Below are positions 1 to 8,406 of a stretch of DNA of 64,000 nucleotides, in pieces. Origin of the DNA: JBKECF01 sp047974375 (GTDB lineage Bacteria > Bacillota > Clostridia > Lachnospirales > CAMZNU01); NCBI GenBank assembly GCA_047974375.1, contig JBKECF010000052.1:1-64000 (forward strand), read 5' to 3'. The position numbers and the translations under genes are program-made. The notes beneath the pieces were generated by a model. That model ran no database searches. It was not told the DNA's origin and saw only the letters and a program-made list of their open reading frames with translations. Position 1 is the stretch's first letter. Every line of letters starts with the position of its first letter.

Positions 1-40
1 TACTTGTTGGGTAACTGACTGGGAGAGTAGGTGGTTGCTT
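1..40 (+). rRNA. rrf: 5S ribosomal RNA, 3' end (partial)
   Basis: The first bases match the conserved 3' end of bacterial 5S rRNA: the GGTAACTGACTGGGAGAGTAGG segment that forms the 3' part of loop D and helix IV, followed by the closing GGTGGTTGCT strand. The gene starts outside the window. Two tRNA genes follow at once, which is the usual tail of a clostridial rRNA operon. The exact 3' end is approximate. Confidence 0.85.
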
Positions 41-48
41 TATTTTAA

Positions 49-120
49 TCCTCGATAGCTCAGCGGTAGAGCATTCGGCTGTTAACCGAAGGGTCGTAGG
101 TTCAAATCCTACTCGGGGAG
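49..120 (+). tRNA. tRNA-Asn (anticodon GTT)
   Basis: A full cloverleaf is visible. The acceptor strands TCCTCGA and TCGGGGA pair over seven bases, the anticodon arm CGGCTGTTAACCG presents GTT, the T arm carries GTTCAAATC, and the discriminator base is G as expected for Asn. CCA is not encoded. It lies directly behind the 5S gene, so it is probably part of the rRNA transcript. Confidence 0.95.
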
Positions 121-136
121 TTTTTTTTATATTTTT

Positions 137-207
137 AGGGGTATAGTTCAATGGTAGAGCAACGGTCTCCAAAACCGTTAATATGGGTTCAAATCCTGTT
201 ACCCCTG
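137..207 (+). tRNA. tRNA-Trp (anticodon CCA)
   Basis: The acceptor strands AGGGGTA and TACCCCT pair. The anticodon loop CTCCAAA within the stem ACGGT/ACCGT presents CCA, the T arm carries GGTTCAAATCC, and the discriminator is G. The 3' CCA is not encoded. It follows tRNA-Asn by 16 bases, which suggests one transcript from the rRNA operon. Confidence 0.95.
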
Positions 208-284
208 TTATATTCGTGTATTTTATTTTAATGATTAGTCATTATTTTAAAATATGCTTTTTTTTATACTTAAAGAAGTACGTA

Positions 285-312
285 TTGACATTAGTTTTTT
301 TTACTATAGAAT
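285..312 (+). promoter_or_regulatory. Candidate sigma-A promoter for the metal ABC operon
   Basis: A perfect TTGACA (285-290) is followed after 16 bases by TAGAAT (307-312), about 45 bases before the first gene of the operon. No Zur- or MntR-type operator could be recognised with confidence. Confidence 0.5.
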
Positions 313-354
313 TAATCTTAAATAGTAGGTTATGAGTTTTATAAGGGATAAAAA

Positions 355-1014
355 ATGCATATTTTAGTTAAAAGTTTAAATTTTTCATATAAAAACCAGT
401 TAATATTAAATAATATAAATTTAAGTATTAATAAAGGAGATACATTAGTAGTATTGGGTCATAATGGGGCAGGTAAGTCAACATTAATTAAATGTATGTT
501 AAATGAAATACCTACACCAAAAAAATCTATATGGATTGATAATGTTGATGTGCATTCATATACAAATTGGGAAAAAATAGGTTATGTACCTCAAGAAGTA
601 AACATAATGGGGTTTCCTATTTCTGTTCGTGAATTTTTGTTAAGCTTTGTTAACAAGAAGTATAGTAAAAAAAAAATTGAGGATATAATAGATATGCTGG
701 ATATAACAGCTTATGCAGATAAAAATATTAATACTTTAAGTGGGGGGCAAAAAAGACGTGTGTATATAGCTAGAGCGCTTCTAAATGATATAGAGATTTT
801 AGTACTAGACGAACCCTTTGTTGCTATAGATGAAAAAAGTATTAAAGATATAAAAACTGTTCTTAAAAGTTTAAGAAAACAGAGTATTTCAATTATAATT
901 ATTACACATAATTTTCATATAGTAGAAGATTTAGCGTCGCATATTTGTCTGTTGGAAAATAATGTGAAGTTTTATGGAACTGTTGCAGAGTTTAAAGAAA
1001 ATGAGAAGAACTAA
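355..1014 (+). CDS. Metal (Zn/Mn) ABC transporter, ATP-binding protein
   Basis: This is a 219-residue ABC ATPase of the metal-uptake (ZnuC/MntB/AdcC) type. Walker A GHNGAGKST is at residues 35-43, the signature LSGGQKRR starts at 128, Walker B ILVLDEP is at 148-154 and the H-loop histidine is near 185. Its stop codon overlaps the next start by one base (TAATG), so it is coupled to a family-3 permease, which gives the assignment. The ATP-dependent step powers import of a divalent metal across the cell membrane. The metal cannot be read from the sequence. No substrate-binding protein gene lies beside it. Confidence 0.88.
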   Translation: MHILVKSLNFSYKNQLILNNINLSINKGDTLVVLGHNGAGKSTLIKCMLNEIPTPKKSIWIDNVDVHSYTNWEKIGYVPQEVNIMGFPISVREFLLSFVNKKYSKKKIEDIIDMLDITAYADKNINTLSGGQKRRVYIARALLNDIEILVLDEPFVAIDEKSIKDIKTVLKSLRKQSISIIIITHNFHIVEDLASHICLLENNVKFYGTVAEFKENEKN

Positions 1015-1868
1015 TGGAATTTTTTGAAGCGTTGTTTAATTATAAGTTTATACAAAATGCATATATTGTTGGCATATTATTGGGGTTTGTAGCCCCTATT
1101 TTAGGTTCATATGTAGTCGTAAAAAGGTTAAGCTTAATTGTAGAAGGTGTTTCGCATATAGCTACAGCTGGAATATGCTTTTCTCTTTTTTTAAGTAAAG
1201 TGGGCATATTAGCTATAAATCCAATAATTTTTGGTGTTGCATTCTCTTTAGGTGGAGCTGCATTAATTGAAAAAATAAGAACTACTTTTAAGGAGTATAG
1301 TGAAATTTCTATACCTGTTGTAATAAGTTTGAGTACGGCATTTATGATATTGTTTACTAGTTTGGCAGGCGGGTTTAATCAAGATTTTTCTTCTTTTATG
1401 TTTGGTAATATTCTTACAACTACAAATACTGAATTGTATTTAATTACCATAATTTTTATACTTATATTAATATTAGGTAAAAGATATTATAGGGAATTAC
1501 TTGCTTTTGCAATTGATGAGGAATATTGTAAATATTCAAATATCAATACTAGGTATTTTAAAATTGCTTTTAATATACTAATTGCACTTGTTATTACAGT
1601 GTCAATTAAAGTTGTAGGTATGCTTTTAGTCAGTGCCCTTGTTATTATACCTGTATCAAGTGCAAGTAAGATTTCTAATAATTTTAAAAAGACCATTATA
1701 TTTGCTATTTTATTTAGCGAAATATCTGTTTTAGGTGGATTAATTATGTCTTATTATATTAATATTCCAAGTGGGGCAACTATTGTGTTTATAAATATAA
1801 TTATCTTTATTGTTACTATTTTAATTGATAGAGTTAAACCTTTTAGTAATTCAAAGGACAAAGTATGA
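1014..1868 (+). CDS. Metal ABC transporter permease (ABC-3 family)
   Basis: The 284-residue protein has about eight hydrophobic segments and the family-3 hallmark near residues 25-60, where GSYVVVKRLSLIVEGVSH fits the usual RRLS..GDALSHA region. It would form the membrane channel for the ATPase encoded just upstream. The start overlaps the upstream stop by one base and its own stop overlaps the next start as ATGA, so four genes are tightly coupled. The gene order ATPase-permease is normal for ZnuCB or MntBC systems. The missing binding protein is presumably encoded elsewhere, so zinc versus manganese remains open. Confidence 0.87.
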   Translation: MEFFEALFNYKFIQNAYIVGILLGFVAPILGSYVVVKRLSLIVEGVSHIATAGICFSLFLSKVGILAINPIIFGVAFSLGGAALIEKIRTTFKEYSEISIPVVISLSTAFMILFTSLAGGFNQDFSSFMFGNILTTTNTELYLITIIFILILILGKRYYRELLAFAIDEEYCKYSNINTRYFKIAFNILIALVITVSIKVVGMLLVSALVIIPVSSASKISNNFKKTIIFAILFSEISVLGGLIMSYYINIPSGATIVFINIIIFIVTILIDRVKPFSNSKDKV

Positions 1869-2407
1869 ATAGGGGATTAAGTTATGTAGAGGTTATTATT
1901 TCATTTGTTATTTTAATTAGCATATCAACTTTTGTTTTGCAAAGTTATGGTGATATACACAAAATACAAGATAAAAGTATAGAAGCGATGTTGCAAAAAA
2001 ATGAAATAATAAATTTAAATAATTTATTAAGAGTGAAAAAGTTAGACAAAGAGGTGCTACCAGAGAATTATAAATTAGTAGAAGATATAGCAACTATTAA
2101 TCTACCACAATTTAAAAATTACGTTAAAATAAGTGGATATAGTGAGCTATTTGAAAATAAAAAAATATTTTATTTAGAAAATATAGCAAGCGAAGATTAT
2201 TTCATATTACTAAATAATAGTGAAACGGTGATAATTAATTTAGTAAACAATATGGGTAATAATATTAAGTTTAAAAATTTAGCAGGTGGAAAAGTGGTAA
2301 TAAATAATATAGAAATACCAAGATACTATACAGTTAGTTTGCAATATGGACGTGCAAACCCAAAAGTGAGTATAACAAATATTTTTGAAAGAGATAGTGT
2401 TGATTAG
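1865..2407 (+). CDS. Type IV pilin-like (pseudopilin) protein
   Basis: This 180-residue protein begins MNRG then LSYVEVIISFVILI, a class III prepilin leader: a short basic leader, Gly before the cut, hydrophobic +1 and Glu at +5, followed by one transmembrane helix. PilD-type peptidase would cut after Gly4. The rest is a soluble domain I cannot place. It would act as a minor pilin or pseudopilin at the cell surface. It overlaps the metal permease stop (ATGA), an unusual partner. The next gene also looks pilin-related, so the pair is likely a minor-pilin unit. Confidence 0.7.
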   Translation: MNRGLSYVEVIISFVILISISTFVLQSYGDIHKIQDKSIEAMLQKNEIINLNNLLRVKKLDKEVLPENYKLVEDIATINLPQFKNYVKISGYSELFENKKIFYLENIASEDYFILLNNSETVIINLVNNMGNNIKFKNLAGGKVVINNIEIPRYYTVSLQYGRANPKVSITNIFERDSVD

Positions 2408-3518
2408 AAAAGGAAGTGCTTATATTTATGTTATGGTTATAGGCACTTTTTTTGTTACAGCCATATTAATCAGTTTTGATTTAGTTAATTCAAAAAATGA
2501 AATTTATACCAATAAAAATTCTATTGCCATGTATCCACTTACAGTAGATGCTTTAGAGGTGGTGGTAGATAGATGCAATGAGTTAATTACATCTGAAGTC
2601 GATTATAATAGATTTTATAGGTATTTAGGTAAAAATAAACCAATTAATACAAATAATGCTATTTATGTAAAGGGTACTAATAATTATGATGGTGAATTTA
2701 TTTTAAATAATAATGAGGTAAATAAAGTATATAAACAATTAGTAGATGTAACATGGAACAAATTTACAGACAATAATTATAGAATTCAGTATAATGTAGA
2801 AGATACTAGTTCGTATGATGTAGAAGTTGTAATTGACAAGGATTTTCACAATGATTATTATGCTATTGCTGATGTTAAGAACTTAACATCAAATATTAGT
2901 ACATCATATCAAAGTAAGTTGGAATTTATAAGTACCAATAGCTTTAAACCGATTTTCCAATATAAGGAAATTCCGTATTTTGTTACAAATGGCATTAATA
3001 TAGTGGATAGCAGTGATGTAGACGGATACAACTATGTTGAAGAATTAAATATGAACTTGCCACAAAATGAATTTTCTATTGGAAATCCTATTGTTATATG
3101 CGATGATAGGACCATTGATATTTCAAACTTTTATGTAGGAAATACTCCTATTGCAACGATTATAGTGGGTAAAGATATAAATCTATTTTCCAGTGACATA
3201 TCTAAAAATGAGTTTAAAGGATTTGTATTTGCTAAAAATTTGTTATTTTCTAGTGAGGTGAATTTTAGTGGTTGTATTTATGCTAATACCTTGAAGAGTG
3301 ATGGCAATTTAAATTATACCAATGTGGATTATTTGTTAGATTTAATGACTGACGATTTAACTTATTTACTTATGGATGAATTAGGTGTTACAAATTTTAA
3401 AGGCGGTTCGTCGGATATTAATGATATATTAAAAAATATAGAAATAATTGGAGCTAGAGAAATAGAATTGTTTGGAGAATTTAAAATGGGTAATATTTAT
3501 AAAACTGAAAGATATTAA
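2397..3518 (+). CDS. PilX/pilin-like surface protein, probably truncated at the 3' end
   Basis: About 373 residues. The N-terminus reads LIRKG then SAYIYVMVIGTFFVTAIL, a basic leader, Gly and hydrophobic helix like PilX/GspK-type minor pilins, but without Glu at +5. The start is uncertain: TTG 2385, GTG 2397 and TTG 2400 are all in frame, and the only purine-rich ribosome site (GAAAGAG, 2387-2393) favours 2397 or 2400. It overlaps the upstream pilin gene, indicating coupling. The TAA stop lies at the left edge of a palindromic repeat, so the repeat may have supplied the stop and shortened the protein. Confidence 0.6.
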   Translation: MLIRKGSAYIYVMVIGTFFVTAILISFDLVNSKNEIYTNKNSIAMYPLTVDALEVVVDRCNELITSEVDYNRFYRYLGKNKPINTNNAIYVKGTNNYDGEFILNNNEVNKVYKQLVDVTWNKFTDNNYRIQYNVEDTSSYDVEVVIDKDFHNDYYAIADVKNLTSNISTSYQSKLEFISTNSFKPIFQYKEIPYFVTNGINIVDSSDVDGYNYVEELNMNLPQNEFSIGNPIVICDDRTIDISNFYVGNTPIATIIVGKDINLFSSDISKNEFKGFVFAKNLLFSSEVNFSGCIYANTLKSDGNLNYTNVDYLLDLMTDDLTYLLMDELGVTNFKGGSSDINDILKNIEIIGAREIELFGEFKMGNIYKTERY

Positions 3519-3673
3519 TCGGTAAGAATTAGACCCCCACCTCAATGTATACATCTGGTCGTTTACTACGTAAACTGCTCTGGTCATAAAGCTTTGCTTT
3601 ATTGCTCGAGTATGTGACCGAATTCGCCGGTCAGTGGGGGTACAAGCCCCCACTGACGGAAAGGTCTATTGAC
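3519..3673 (+). repeat. Palindromic repeat element, copy A (long form)
   Basis: This copy starts TCGGTAAGAATTAGAC plus CCCCACCTCAAT, the same left arm as copies B and E. It continues into a long-form right part holding a perfect 10-base stem TCAGTGGGGG / CCCCCACTGA with loop TACAAG (about 3632-3657), then CGGAAAGGTCTATTGACTTA. Inner small palindromes GTTTAC/GTAAAC and ATAAAG/CTTTAT are also present. It is far more GC-rich than its surroundings. It fills the gap between the pilin-like gene and the TPR gene. Confidence 0.75.
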
Positions 3674-3701
3674 TTACTCATTATATTTAATAGGAGGAAA
3701 A

Positions 3702-4517
3702 ATGAATAAAAAGATAATTTGGGCAGTGGTTATATTCTATGTATTGTTCTTCTTAATATTTAAGGATATAATTGGAGCTGGATTAACTATTGCACTTTTG
3801 GGCGTTATTACTGTAATAGTTATTGTAATGAAAAGATATAGTATTATGATGTATGTTGCTTTGTTAAATGTTGCGCAGGGTAATGAGAAAAAGGCTAAAA
3901 CTATATTAGAAAATATAATAAAAAAGGGTTACAAGTCACCTAAAGTCTATGTTTACTACGTTAATATTTTGTTAAGAAGCGGCAATGGGCTTCGTTCAAA
4001 AGAACTTTTGGAAGAAGCTCTTACTTTAAAGCCAGATATATTAACTTACAAAAATATAAAACTTTGTCTTGGAAGTGCATATTGGATGTTAGGTGACATT
4101 GATTCTGCCATATATGTATTAGAGTCTTTACGAGAAGAGTTTGAATATATAAATCCATTTACATTAACGACACTTGGTTTTATGTATTATTTAAATGATA
4201 ATTTAGAAAAGGCAGAGAAAATAAGCAAAGAGGCCATTGCTGATGATGAAAGAAATCATGGTGCATGGGATAATTTAGGCCAGATATATTTAAAAAAGGG
4301 TGAAAGCCGTATGGCGAAAGAGTGTTTTTTAAAGGCGCTGGAATATAAAGAAACTCTTGTAGATAGTTTGTTTTATTTAGGTGTGATTTATGAAGCGGAG
4401 GGGAATGACGATGAAGCAAAAGCTTATTTTATTAAGGCATCAAACGCTGATATTACGTCATTAAATACCGTAACTAAAGATGACATAGAAGAAAGGCTAA
4501 AAAAATTTAGAATGTGA
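3702..4517 (+). CDS. Membrane-anchored TPR protein
   Basis: The ATG at 3702 is preceded by a strong AGGAGG (3692-3697), so the upstream in-frame TTG at 3669, inside the repeat, is not used. The 271-residue product has two N-terminal membrane helices (about residues 3-45) and then tandem tetratricopeptide repeats to the C-terminus, for example AWDNLGQIYLKKGESRMAKE and LFYLGVIYEAEGNDDEAKAY. TPR domains mediate protein-protein contacts; the partner is unknown. It overlaps the start region of the next gene, so the two are likely co-transcribed. Confidence 0.8.
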   Translation: MNKKIIWAVVIFYVLFFLIFKDIIGAGLTIALLGVITVIVIVMKRYSIMMYVALLNVAQGNEKKAKTILENIIKKGYKSPKVYVYYVNILLRSGNGLRSKELLEEALTLKPDILTYKNIKLCLGSAYWMLGDIDSAIYVLESLREEFEYINPFTLTTLGFMYYLNDNLEKAEKISKEAIADDERNHGAWDNLGQIYLKKGESRMAKECFLKALEYKETLVDSLFYLGVIYEAEGNDDEAKAYFIKASNADITSLNTVTKDDIEERLKKFRM

Positions 4518-4525
4518 GGAAGATT

Positions 4526-5347
4526 ATGTTTTTTAATGTTTTAATTATTATTTTAGGTGGTTTTGGGGCTGGTGTGGTTACTGGTCTTGCCGGTGCATCG
4601 GCTGCCACTATTATTACACCGCTGTTAATAACTTTTACACCAATACCTGCTTATATTGCTATTACGATAGCGTTACTTACGGATGTCTGTGCGTCAGCGG
4701 TGTCAGCTATTACTTATAAAAAAAATGGAAATATAGACATGAGTAAAGGTATATGGCTATCAGTGTTTGCGGTAATAGGTTCAATAATAGGTAGTTACTT
4801 GTCGGCATATGTTAATGGTTCATCTTTAGGAGCTATTTCTGCAATTTCAACTTTACTTATAGGTATTAATTTCTTTAGTAAGTCGCAATTAAAAAGAAAG
4901 GCATATTTTGATAAAAGCTTTGTATTGCCGGAAATTAAGCCTAAATTTGAGAATAGACCTATTTTAGCTAGTGGATTTTTAGGTATGCTTATTGGTTTGG
5001 TCTGTGGTATAGTTGGAGCAGGTGGAGGATTAATGATTCTTTTAATTTTAACTTCGGTATTGGCTTATGACACAAAGACTGCTGTTGGAACATCGGTGCT
5101 TATTATGACATTTACTGCTCTTTTTGGTGGTTTGGCACATGTTTATAAAATTTTAGAAACAGGTGCTTATACAGATGTAATACCTGTGTTTATTATTGGA
5201 GTTTTTGTTTCGAGTATATTCGCTATTATTGGCGCTAAAGTTGCAGCTAAGTTTGCAAACGCAGCAGAGGAGTATATTATGCTACTTATTGTAAGTTGTA
5301 CATTTATTGTATTGTCATCTGTATCAATTATAGCAAAAATTATTTAG
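4526..5347 (+). CDS. TauE/SafE (TSUP) family membrane exporter
   Basis: The 273-residue protein has eight or so hydrophobic segments in two homologous halves, each with the family's glycine-rich stretch: GGFGAGVVTGLAGASAA near the N-terminus and GLVCGIVGAGGGLMIL in the middle. TSUP proteins carry small sulfur-containing or organic anions; the substrate here is unknown. I start at ATG 4526, five to six bases after GAGGA. The in-frame GTG at 4514 lies before that ribosome site. A strong hairpin terminator follows. Confidence 0.82.
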   Translation: MFFNVLIIILGGFGAGVVTGLAGASAATIITPLLITFTPIPAYIAITIALLTDVCASAVSAITYKKNGNIDMSKGIWLSVFAVIGSIIGSYLSAYVNGSSLGAISAISTLLIGINFFSKSQLKRKAYFDKSFVLPEIKPKFENRPILASGFLGMLIGLVCGIVGAGGGLMILLILTSVLAYDTKTAVGTSVLIMTFTALFGGLAHVYKILETGAYTDVIPVFIIGVFVSSIFAIIGAKVAAKFANAAEEYIMLLIVSCTFIVLSSVSIIAKII

Positions 5348-5379
5348 TAGGTGGCATTTGCGAAATGCCATAAATAACA

Positions 5380-5423
5380 AACGCAAAAAATCTCCAGTGA
5401 AAATCCTGGAGATTTTTTGCGTT
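5380..5423. terminator. Strong bidirectional intrinsic terminator
   Basis: AACGCAAAAAATCTCCAG (5380-5397) is perfectly complementary to 5406-5423, giving an 18-base stem with an 8-base loop and A/T tracts inside the stem. A smaller hairpin GGCATTT-GCG-AAATGCC lies just before it (5353-5369). Together they end the TPR-TSUP transcript. Confidence 0.85.
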
Positions 5424-5635
5424 ATATTATAGAATACAACTATGACAAAAAACAAGATAATTATAACGAATTTTTTGGCTTTGGTCAAATCAAAATACCG
5501 TTAGACTTGTTTGAAGTGAAAGTACCCGAGGACAACAGAGTCCACACCTTAATAAAAATAATGGAGAAGCTAAAATACAACAAGTTATATCAAAGAGATT
5601 TATGCTTCATGTATCTAACAAAGGGAGTAAAATAA
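5417..5635 (+). pseudogene. Transposase N-terminal remnant (IS1182-like), possibly spurious start
   Basis: The frame encodes about 72 residues. The stretch IKIPLDLFEVKVPEDNRVHT then LIKIMEKLKYNKLYQ resembles the N-terminus of IS1182-type transposases (a LPLDL...IPEDDPVR..L pattern). It ends after 72 codons where the family runs to several hundred, and the first in-frame start lies inside the terminator hairpin, so it is probably not expressed. A short stretch at 5636-5680 may be further decayed sequence. A palindromic repeat follows 70 bases later. The family match is by eye only. Confidence 0.4.
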
Positions 5636-5705
5636 GCAAGGACGACTATACAGATTTACAAAAAATATATTCACAATAGAAGTTTTGGAAGACATACATT
5701 ACTAG

Positions 5706-5773
5706 TTTATCGGTAAGAATTAGACCCTCACCTATGCCATCATTGAGGTGGGGGTCTAATTTTTGCCGATAAA
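5706..5773. repeat. Palindromic repeat element, copy B (short form)
   Basis: This is the cleanest short copy. The left arm TTTATCGGTAAGAATTAGAC (5706-5725) plus CCTCACCT is matched by the inverted right arm AGGTGGGGGTCTAATTTTTG plus CCGATAAA (to 5773). The whole is a 68-base imperfect inverted repeat with terminal TTTATCGG/CCGATAAA, the form of a miniature inverted-repeat element. Confidence 0.8.
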
Positions 5774-5824
5774 AAAACTTAACTCAATATTATAAAATTG
5801 ACAGAGCCCATTAAAATCAGATAA

Positions 5825-5879
5825 TAAAAAAGGCCTAGCGATTTAGCAAAAAACGCTATTTCTCAACAGCCCCTTTTTT
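5825..5879. terminator. Possible intrinsic terminator in the 5636-5998 gap
   Basis: Nested pairing is visible: an outer AAAAAAGG / CCTTTTTT and an inner TAGCG / CGCTA. Apart from copy B, this hairpin and the promoter at 5928, I see nothing else in the 5636-5998 interval. Confidence 0.45.
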
Positions 5880-5927
5880 GTGTTTTTTTAAAATTTTTTA
5901 CTAGATGGAATAGGCTGTAGCTTTTTA

Positions 5928-5955
5928 TTGAAAAAAAAGTAAAAACTGATATAAT
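5928..5955 (+). promoter_or_regulatory. Promoter with extended -10 for the sepF cluster
   Basis: TTGAAA (5928-5933), a 16-base spacer, then TATAAT (5950-5955) preceded by TG one base upstream, a classic extended -10. It lies 44 bases before the HlyD-like gene. Confidence 0.7.
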
Positions 5956-5998
5956 ATCTTTATGGACATAAAAATTTAATATATAAAGGAATGAGTAA

Positions 5999-7639
5999 AT
6001 GTCAGATGATCAAAGAAAAGTGTATAAACCCTATAATAAAAGAGGAAGAAACATTAATACGAATATTTCTTCGGAAGGTGATACTAGACTTACGAATACA
6101 AAAAGAATGTCATCGATAGGAAATGATAAAGATCTACTCCATAAAAATAATGGCAAGAATGTTAAAAAAACTAATTCTAACTACAATAATAAAGGTAGTA
6201 GAAAACATGATTATGTTAAAAGTAGCAGTTTTAGCTTTATTTTTATTACTTTTTTTTCTATAGTATTCCTTGGAATATATGTATTTGCTTATATTTTTAC
6301 AAACGTAAAAAATGAAAAAATTGATATTATGACTTTAGAAGCCGTTGATATAACAAAAAGTGATTGGGTAAATGGAATAATAATACGAGATGAAGAAGTT
6401 TATAAATCTACAGAACCAATGATTAATGAATACATACACTATAGTAAGCTAGATAGAGACAGAGTTAAAAAAAATGATGTATTAGCAACATTACTTAATG
6501 ACAATAATAAGGTAGCTCAAGAGGAAGTCAATAAGGATAAGGAAGTATTATTCTCACTACAAAATTATAGAGAAGAATATTTAAGGTTTGAAGAAGATAT
6601 AATTAGTATAGAAAATAATATAAAGTCAGCAATTAACAACATGAATAATGATAAATACGAAAGTTTATATAGCACGAAAGAGTATATTGATGAGGAAATA
6701 AAAGTAAGAAATCAAATTTTGCTTAGTGATACAAGAACAGCATTAACCAACGATATTCCTGACTCAGAGATAAATGAGGGTGAAAAAATCATGGCGTTGA
6801 ATAGTGGCATTTTTTCATTAAGTTTAGATGGGAATGAAACAATTTATACATTGGAAACTATGGGAAATATTGAATCTAAAGACATACCAGCAACAAGTAC
6901 TTTCGAGGACAAGCTAATGGTCGAGGTAACTAAGGAGGAAGACCTTTTTAGAGTTGTAAAATCTAATATGTGGTATATAGGGGCTTATTTTCCAAAGGAT
7001 AAAATGATTACTTATAAAAAGGACGATAGGGTAAGCATTTTTGTTGATAATAATAGTCAGAAAACAATGAAATCTAGAATTTTTTCTATGACTGAAAAAG
7101 ACGATTTAACCTATGTTATTTTTGAAATGCAAAATAATATGCTTGATTATTTAGAGAAAAGAAATATTGAAATTGCAATGAATAGCGAATACTACAATAA
7201 TATTAAAATTCCTAATACTGCAATTGTAAATAAAGAAATGATAGTTATTCCAAAAGATTTTTTAATAGATAAGTCTGTAATTAAAAAGACTGAAAATCCT
7301 GTAGGTTCTGTAGCTCCTGTTGAAGTATGGGGAGATTTGGATGATGAAAACGTACTAATTGTAAAAGAACTAAGTGATATAAGAATAGGGGATACTTTAA
7401 TTTCTACAGGAGAAAATCCAAAGGAACATACCATTATCGATACAGAAATTATTTCAGGTGTATATATAGCTAATGACGGCACGGCAAGATTTCGAAAAAT
7501 TAATATTAATGATGAACTATCTGAAACGGATTATACATATATTATACCAAATGCAAATATTAAAAATGAAGATAGAATAGTTGTAAATGCAGCAGATGCC
7601 GTAGAGGATGAAGTTGTAAATAGTAAAAATGCAGATTAG
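5999..7639 (+). CDS. HlyD-like membrane protein of the sepF cluster
   Basis: The 546-residue protein has a long, charged, Asn-rich cytoplasmic tail (1-75), one membrane helix near 78-100 and a large extracellular part. The outer part has a coiled segment about 165-215 between lipoyl/HlyD-type halves, and a late beta region with VEVWGDLDDENVLIVKELSD that resembles the C-terminal domain of membrane-fusion proteins. Similar single-pass proteins are commonly found directly upstream of yggS and sepF in Clostridia, which hints at an envelope or division role. The actual function is unproven. AAGGA precedes the ATG by eight bases. Confidence 0.65.
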   Translation: MSDDQRKVYKPYNKRGRNINTNISSEGDTRLTNTKRMSSIGNDKDLLHKNNGKNVKKTNSNYNNKGSRKHDYVKSSSFSFIFITFFSIVFLGIYVFAYIFTNVKNEKIDIMTLEAVDITKSDWVNGIIIRDEEVYKSTEPMINEYIHYSKLDRDRVKKNDVLATLLNDNNKVAQEEVNKDKEVLFSLQNYREEYLRFEEDIISIENNIKSAINNMNNDKYESLYSTKEYIDEEIKVRNQILLSDTRTALTNDIPDSEINEGEKIMALNSGIFSLSLDGNETIYTLETMGNIESKDIPATSTFEDKLMVEVTKEEDLFRVVKSNMWYIGAYFPKDKMITYKKDDRVSIFVDNNSQKTMKSRIFSMTEKDDLTYVIFEMQNNMLDYLEKRNIEIAMNSEYYNNIKIPNTAIVNKEMIVIPKDFLIDKSVIKKTENPVGSVAPVEVWGDLDDENVLIVKELSDIRIGDTLISTGENPKEHTIIDTEIISGVYIANDGTARFRKININDELSETDYTYIIPNANIKNEDRIVVNAADAVEDEVVNSKNAD

Positions 7640-7660
7640 ATTTTATACAAGGAGAGTAAA

Positions 7661-8353
7661 ATGATAAAAGATAATTATGAATATATAATGAATAGCATAA
7701 AAAATTCTTGCGAAATATCCAATAGAGATATAAATGAAATTACAGTAGTAGGAGTAACAAAAACTATTTCAGTGGAAAGAATACAAGAATTAGTTAATTT
7801 AGGGATAAAAAATTTAGGAGAAAATAAAGTACAGGAATTTCTTGAGAAACATGAAAAAATAATGGGAGATGTAAAATGGCATTTTATTGGTCATTTACAA
7901 ACTAATAAAGTAAAATTTATAGTGGGTAAAGTTGATCTTATACATTCTGTAGACAGTGTTAAATTAATGGAAAAAATAAATTCTGAAGCTAAAAAAATAA
8001 ATTTTATTCAAAAAATTTTAATAGAAGTTAATGTTGCGGAGGAAGAAAGCAAGTTCGGTATAAATGCAGAAGATTTACGATCATTATTAGAAAAAGCTGA
8101 AGAATTATCGAACATAAGAGTGTGTGGCCTTATGACTATTGCACCATATGTTGAAAATCCTTTAGAAAATAAAGAAATTTTTATAAGTTTACGAAAATTA
8201 GCTATTGACAAGTTAGCGAAAAATAGTGATAATATGGACAGAATGGTTTTATCTATGGGTATGAGTAATGACTATAATGTTGCTATTGAGTCGGGTGCCA
8301 CATTAGTTAGAATTGGGCGTTCCTTTTTTGGTGAACGCATTAAATTGAAATAA
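7661..8353 (+). CDS. YggS/YlmE family PLP homeostasis protein
   Basis: The 230-residue protein has the fold-III PLP-binding pattern: VVGVTKTISVERIQELVNLG with the cofactor lysine at TK, then GENKVQEF, WHFIGHLQTNKVK, and the C-terminal LSMGMSNDYNVAIESGATLVRIGR. Family members bind PLP and help balance B6 vitamers and amino acids. It follows the HlyD-like gene by 21 bases and precedes sepF, the normal order in Gram-positive division clusters. Ribosome site AAGGAGAG precedes the ATG. Confidence 0.93.
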   Translation: MIKDNYEYIMNSIKNSCEISNRDINEITVVGVTKTISVERIQELVNLGIKNLGENKVQEFLEKHEKIMGDVKWHFIGHLQTNKVKFIVGKVDLIHSVDSVKLMEKINSEAKKINFIQKILIEVNVAEEESKFGINAEDLRSLLEKAEELSNIRVCGLMTIAPYVENPLENKEIFISLRKLAIDKLAKNSDNMDRMVLSMGMSNDYNVAIESGATLVRIGRSFFGERIKLK

Positions 8354-8406
8354 TTTTATTGAAGGATTATATATAGATTTATACTACTTAAGTTTGGGAG
8401 GAATAT

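Noticed and set aside
3669..3701. Upstream TTG start for the TPR protein
   Set aside because: It lies inside repeat A and before the AGGAGG ribosome site.
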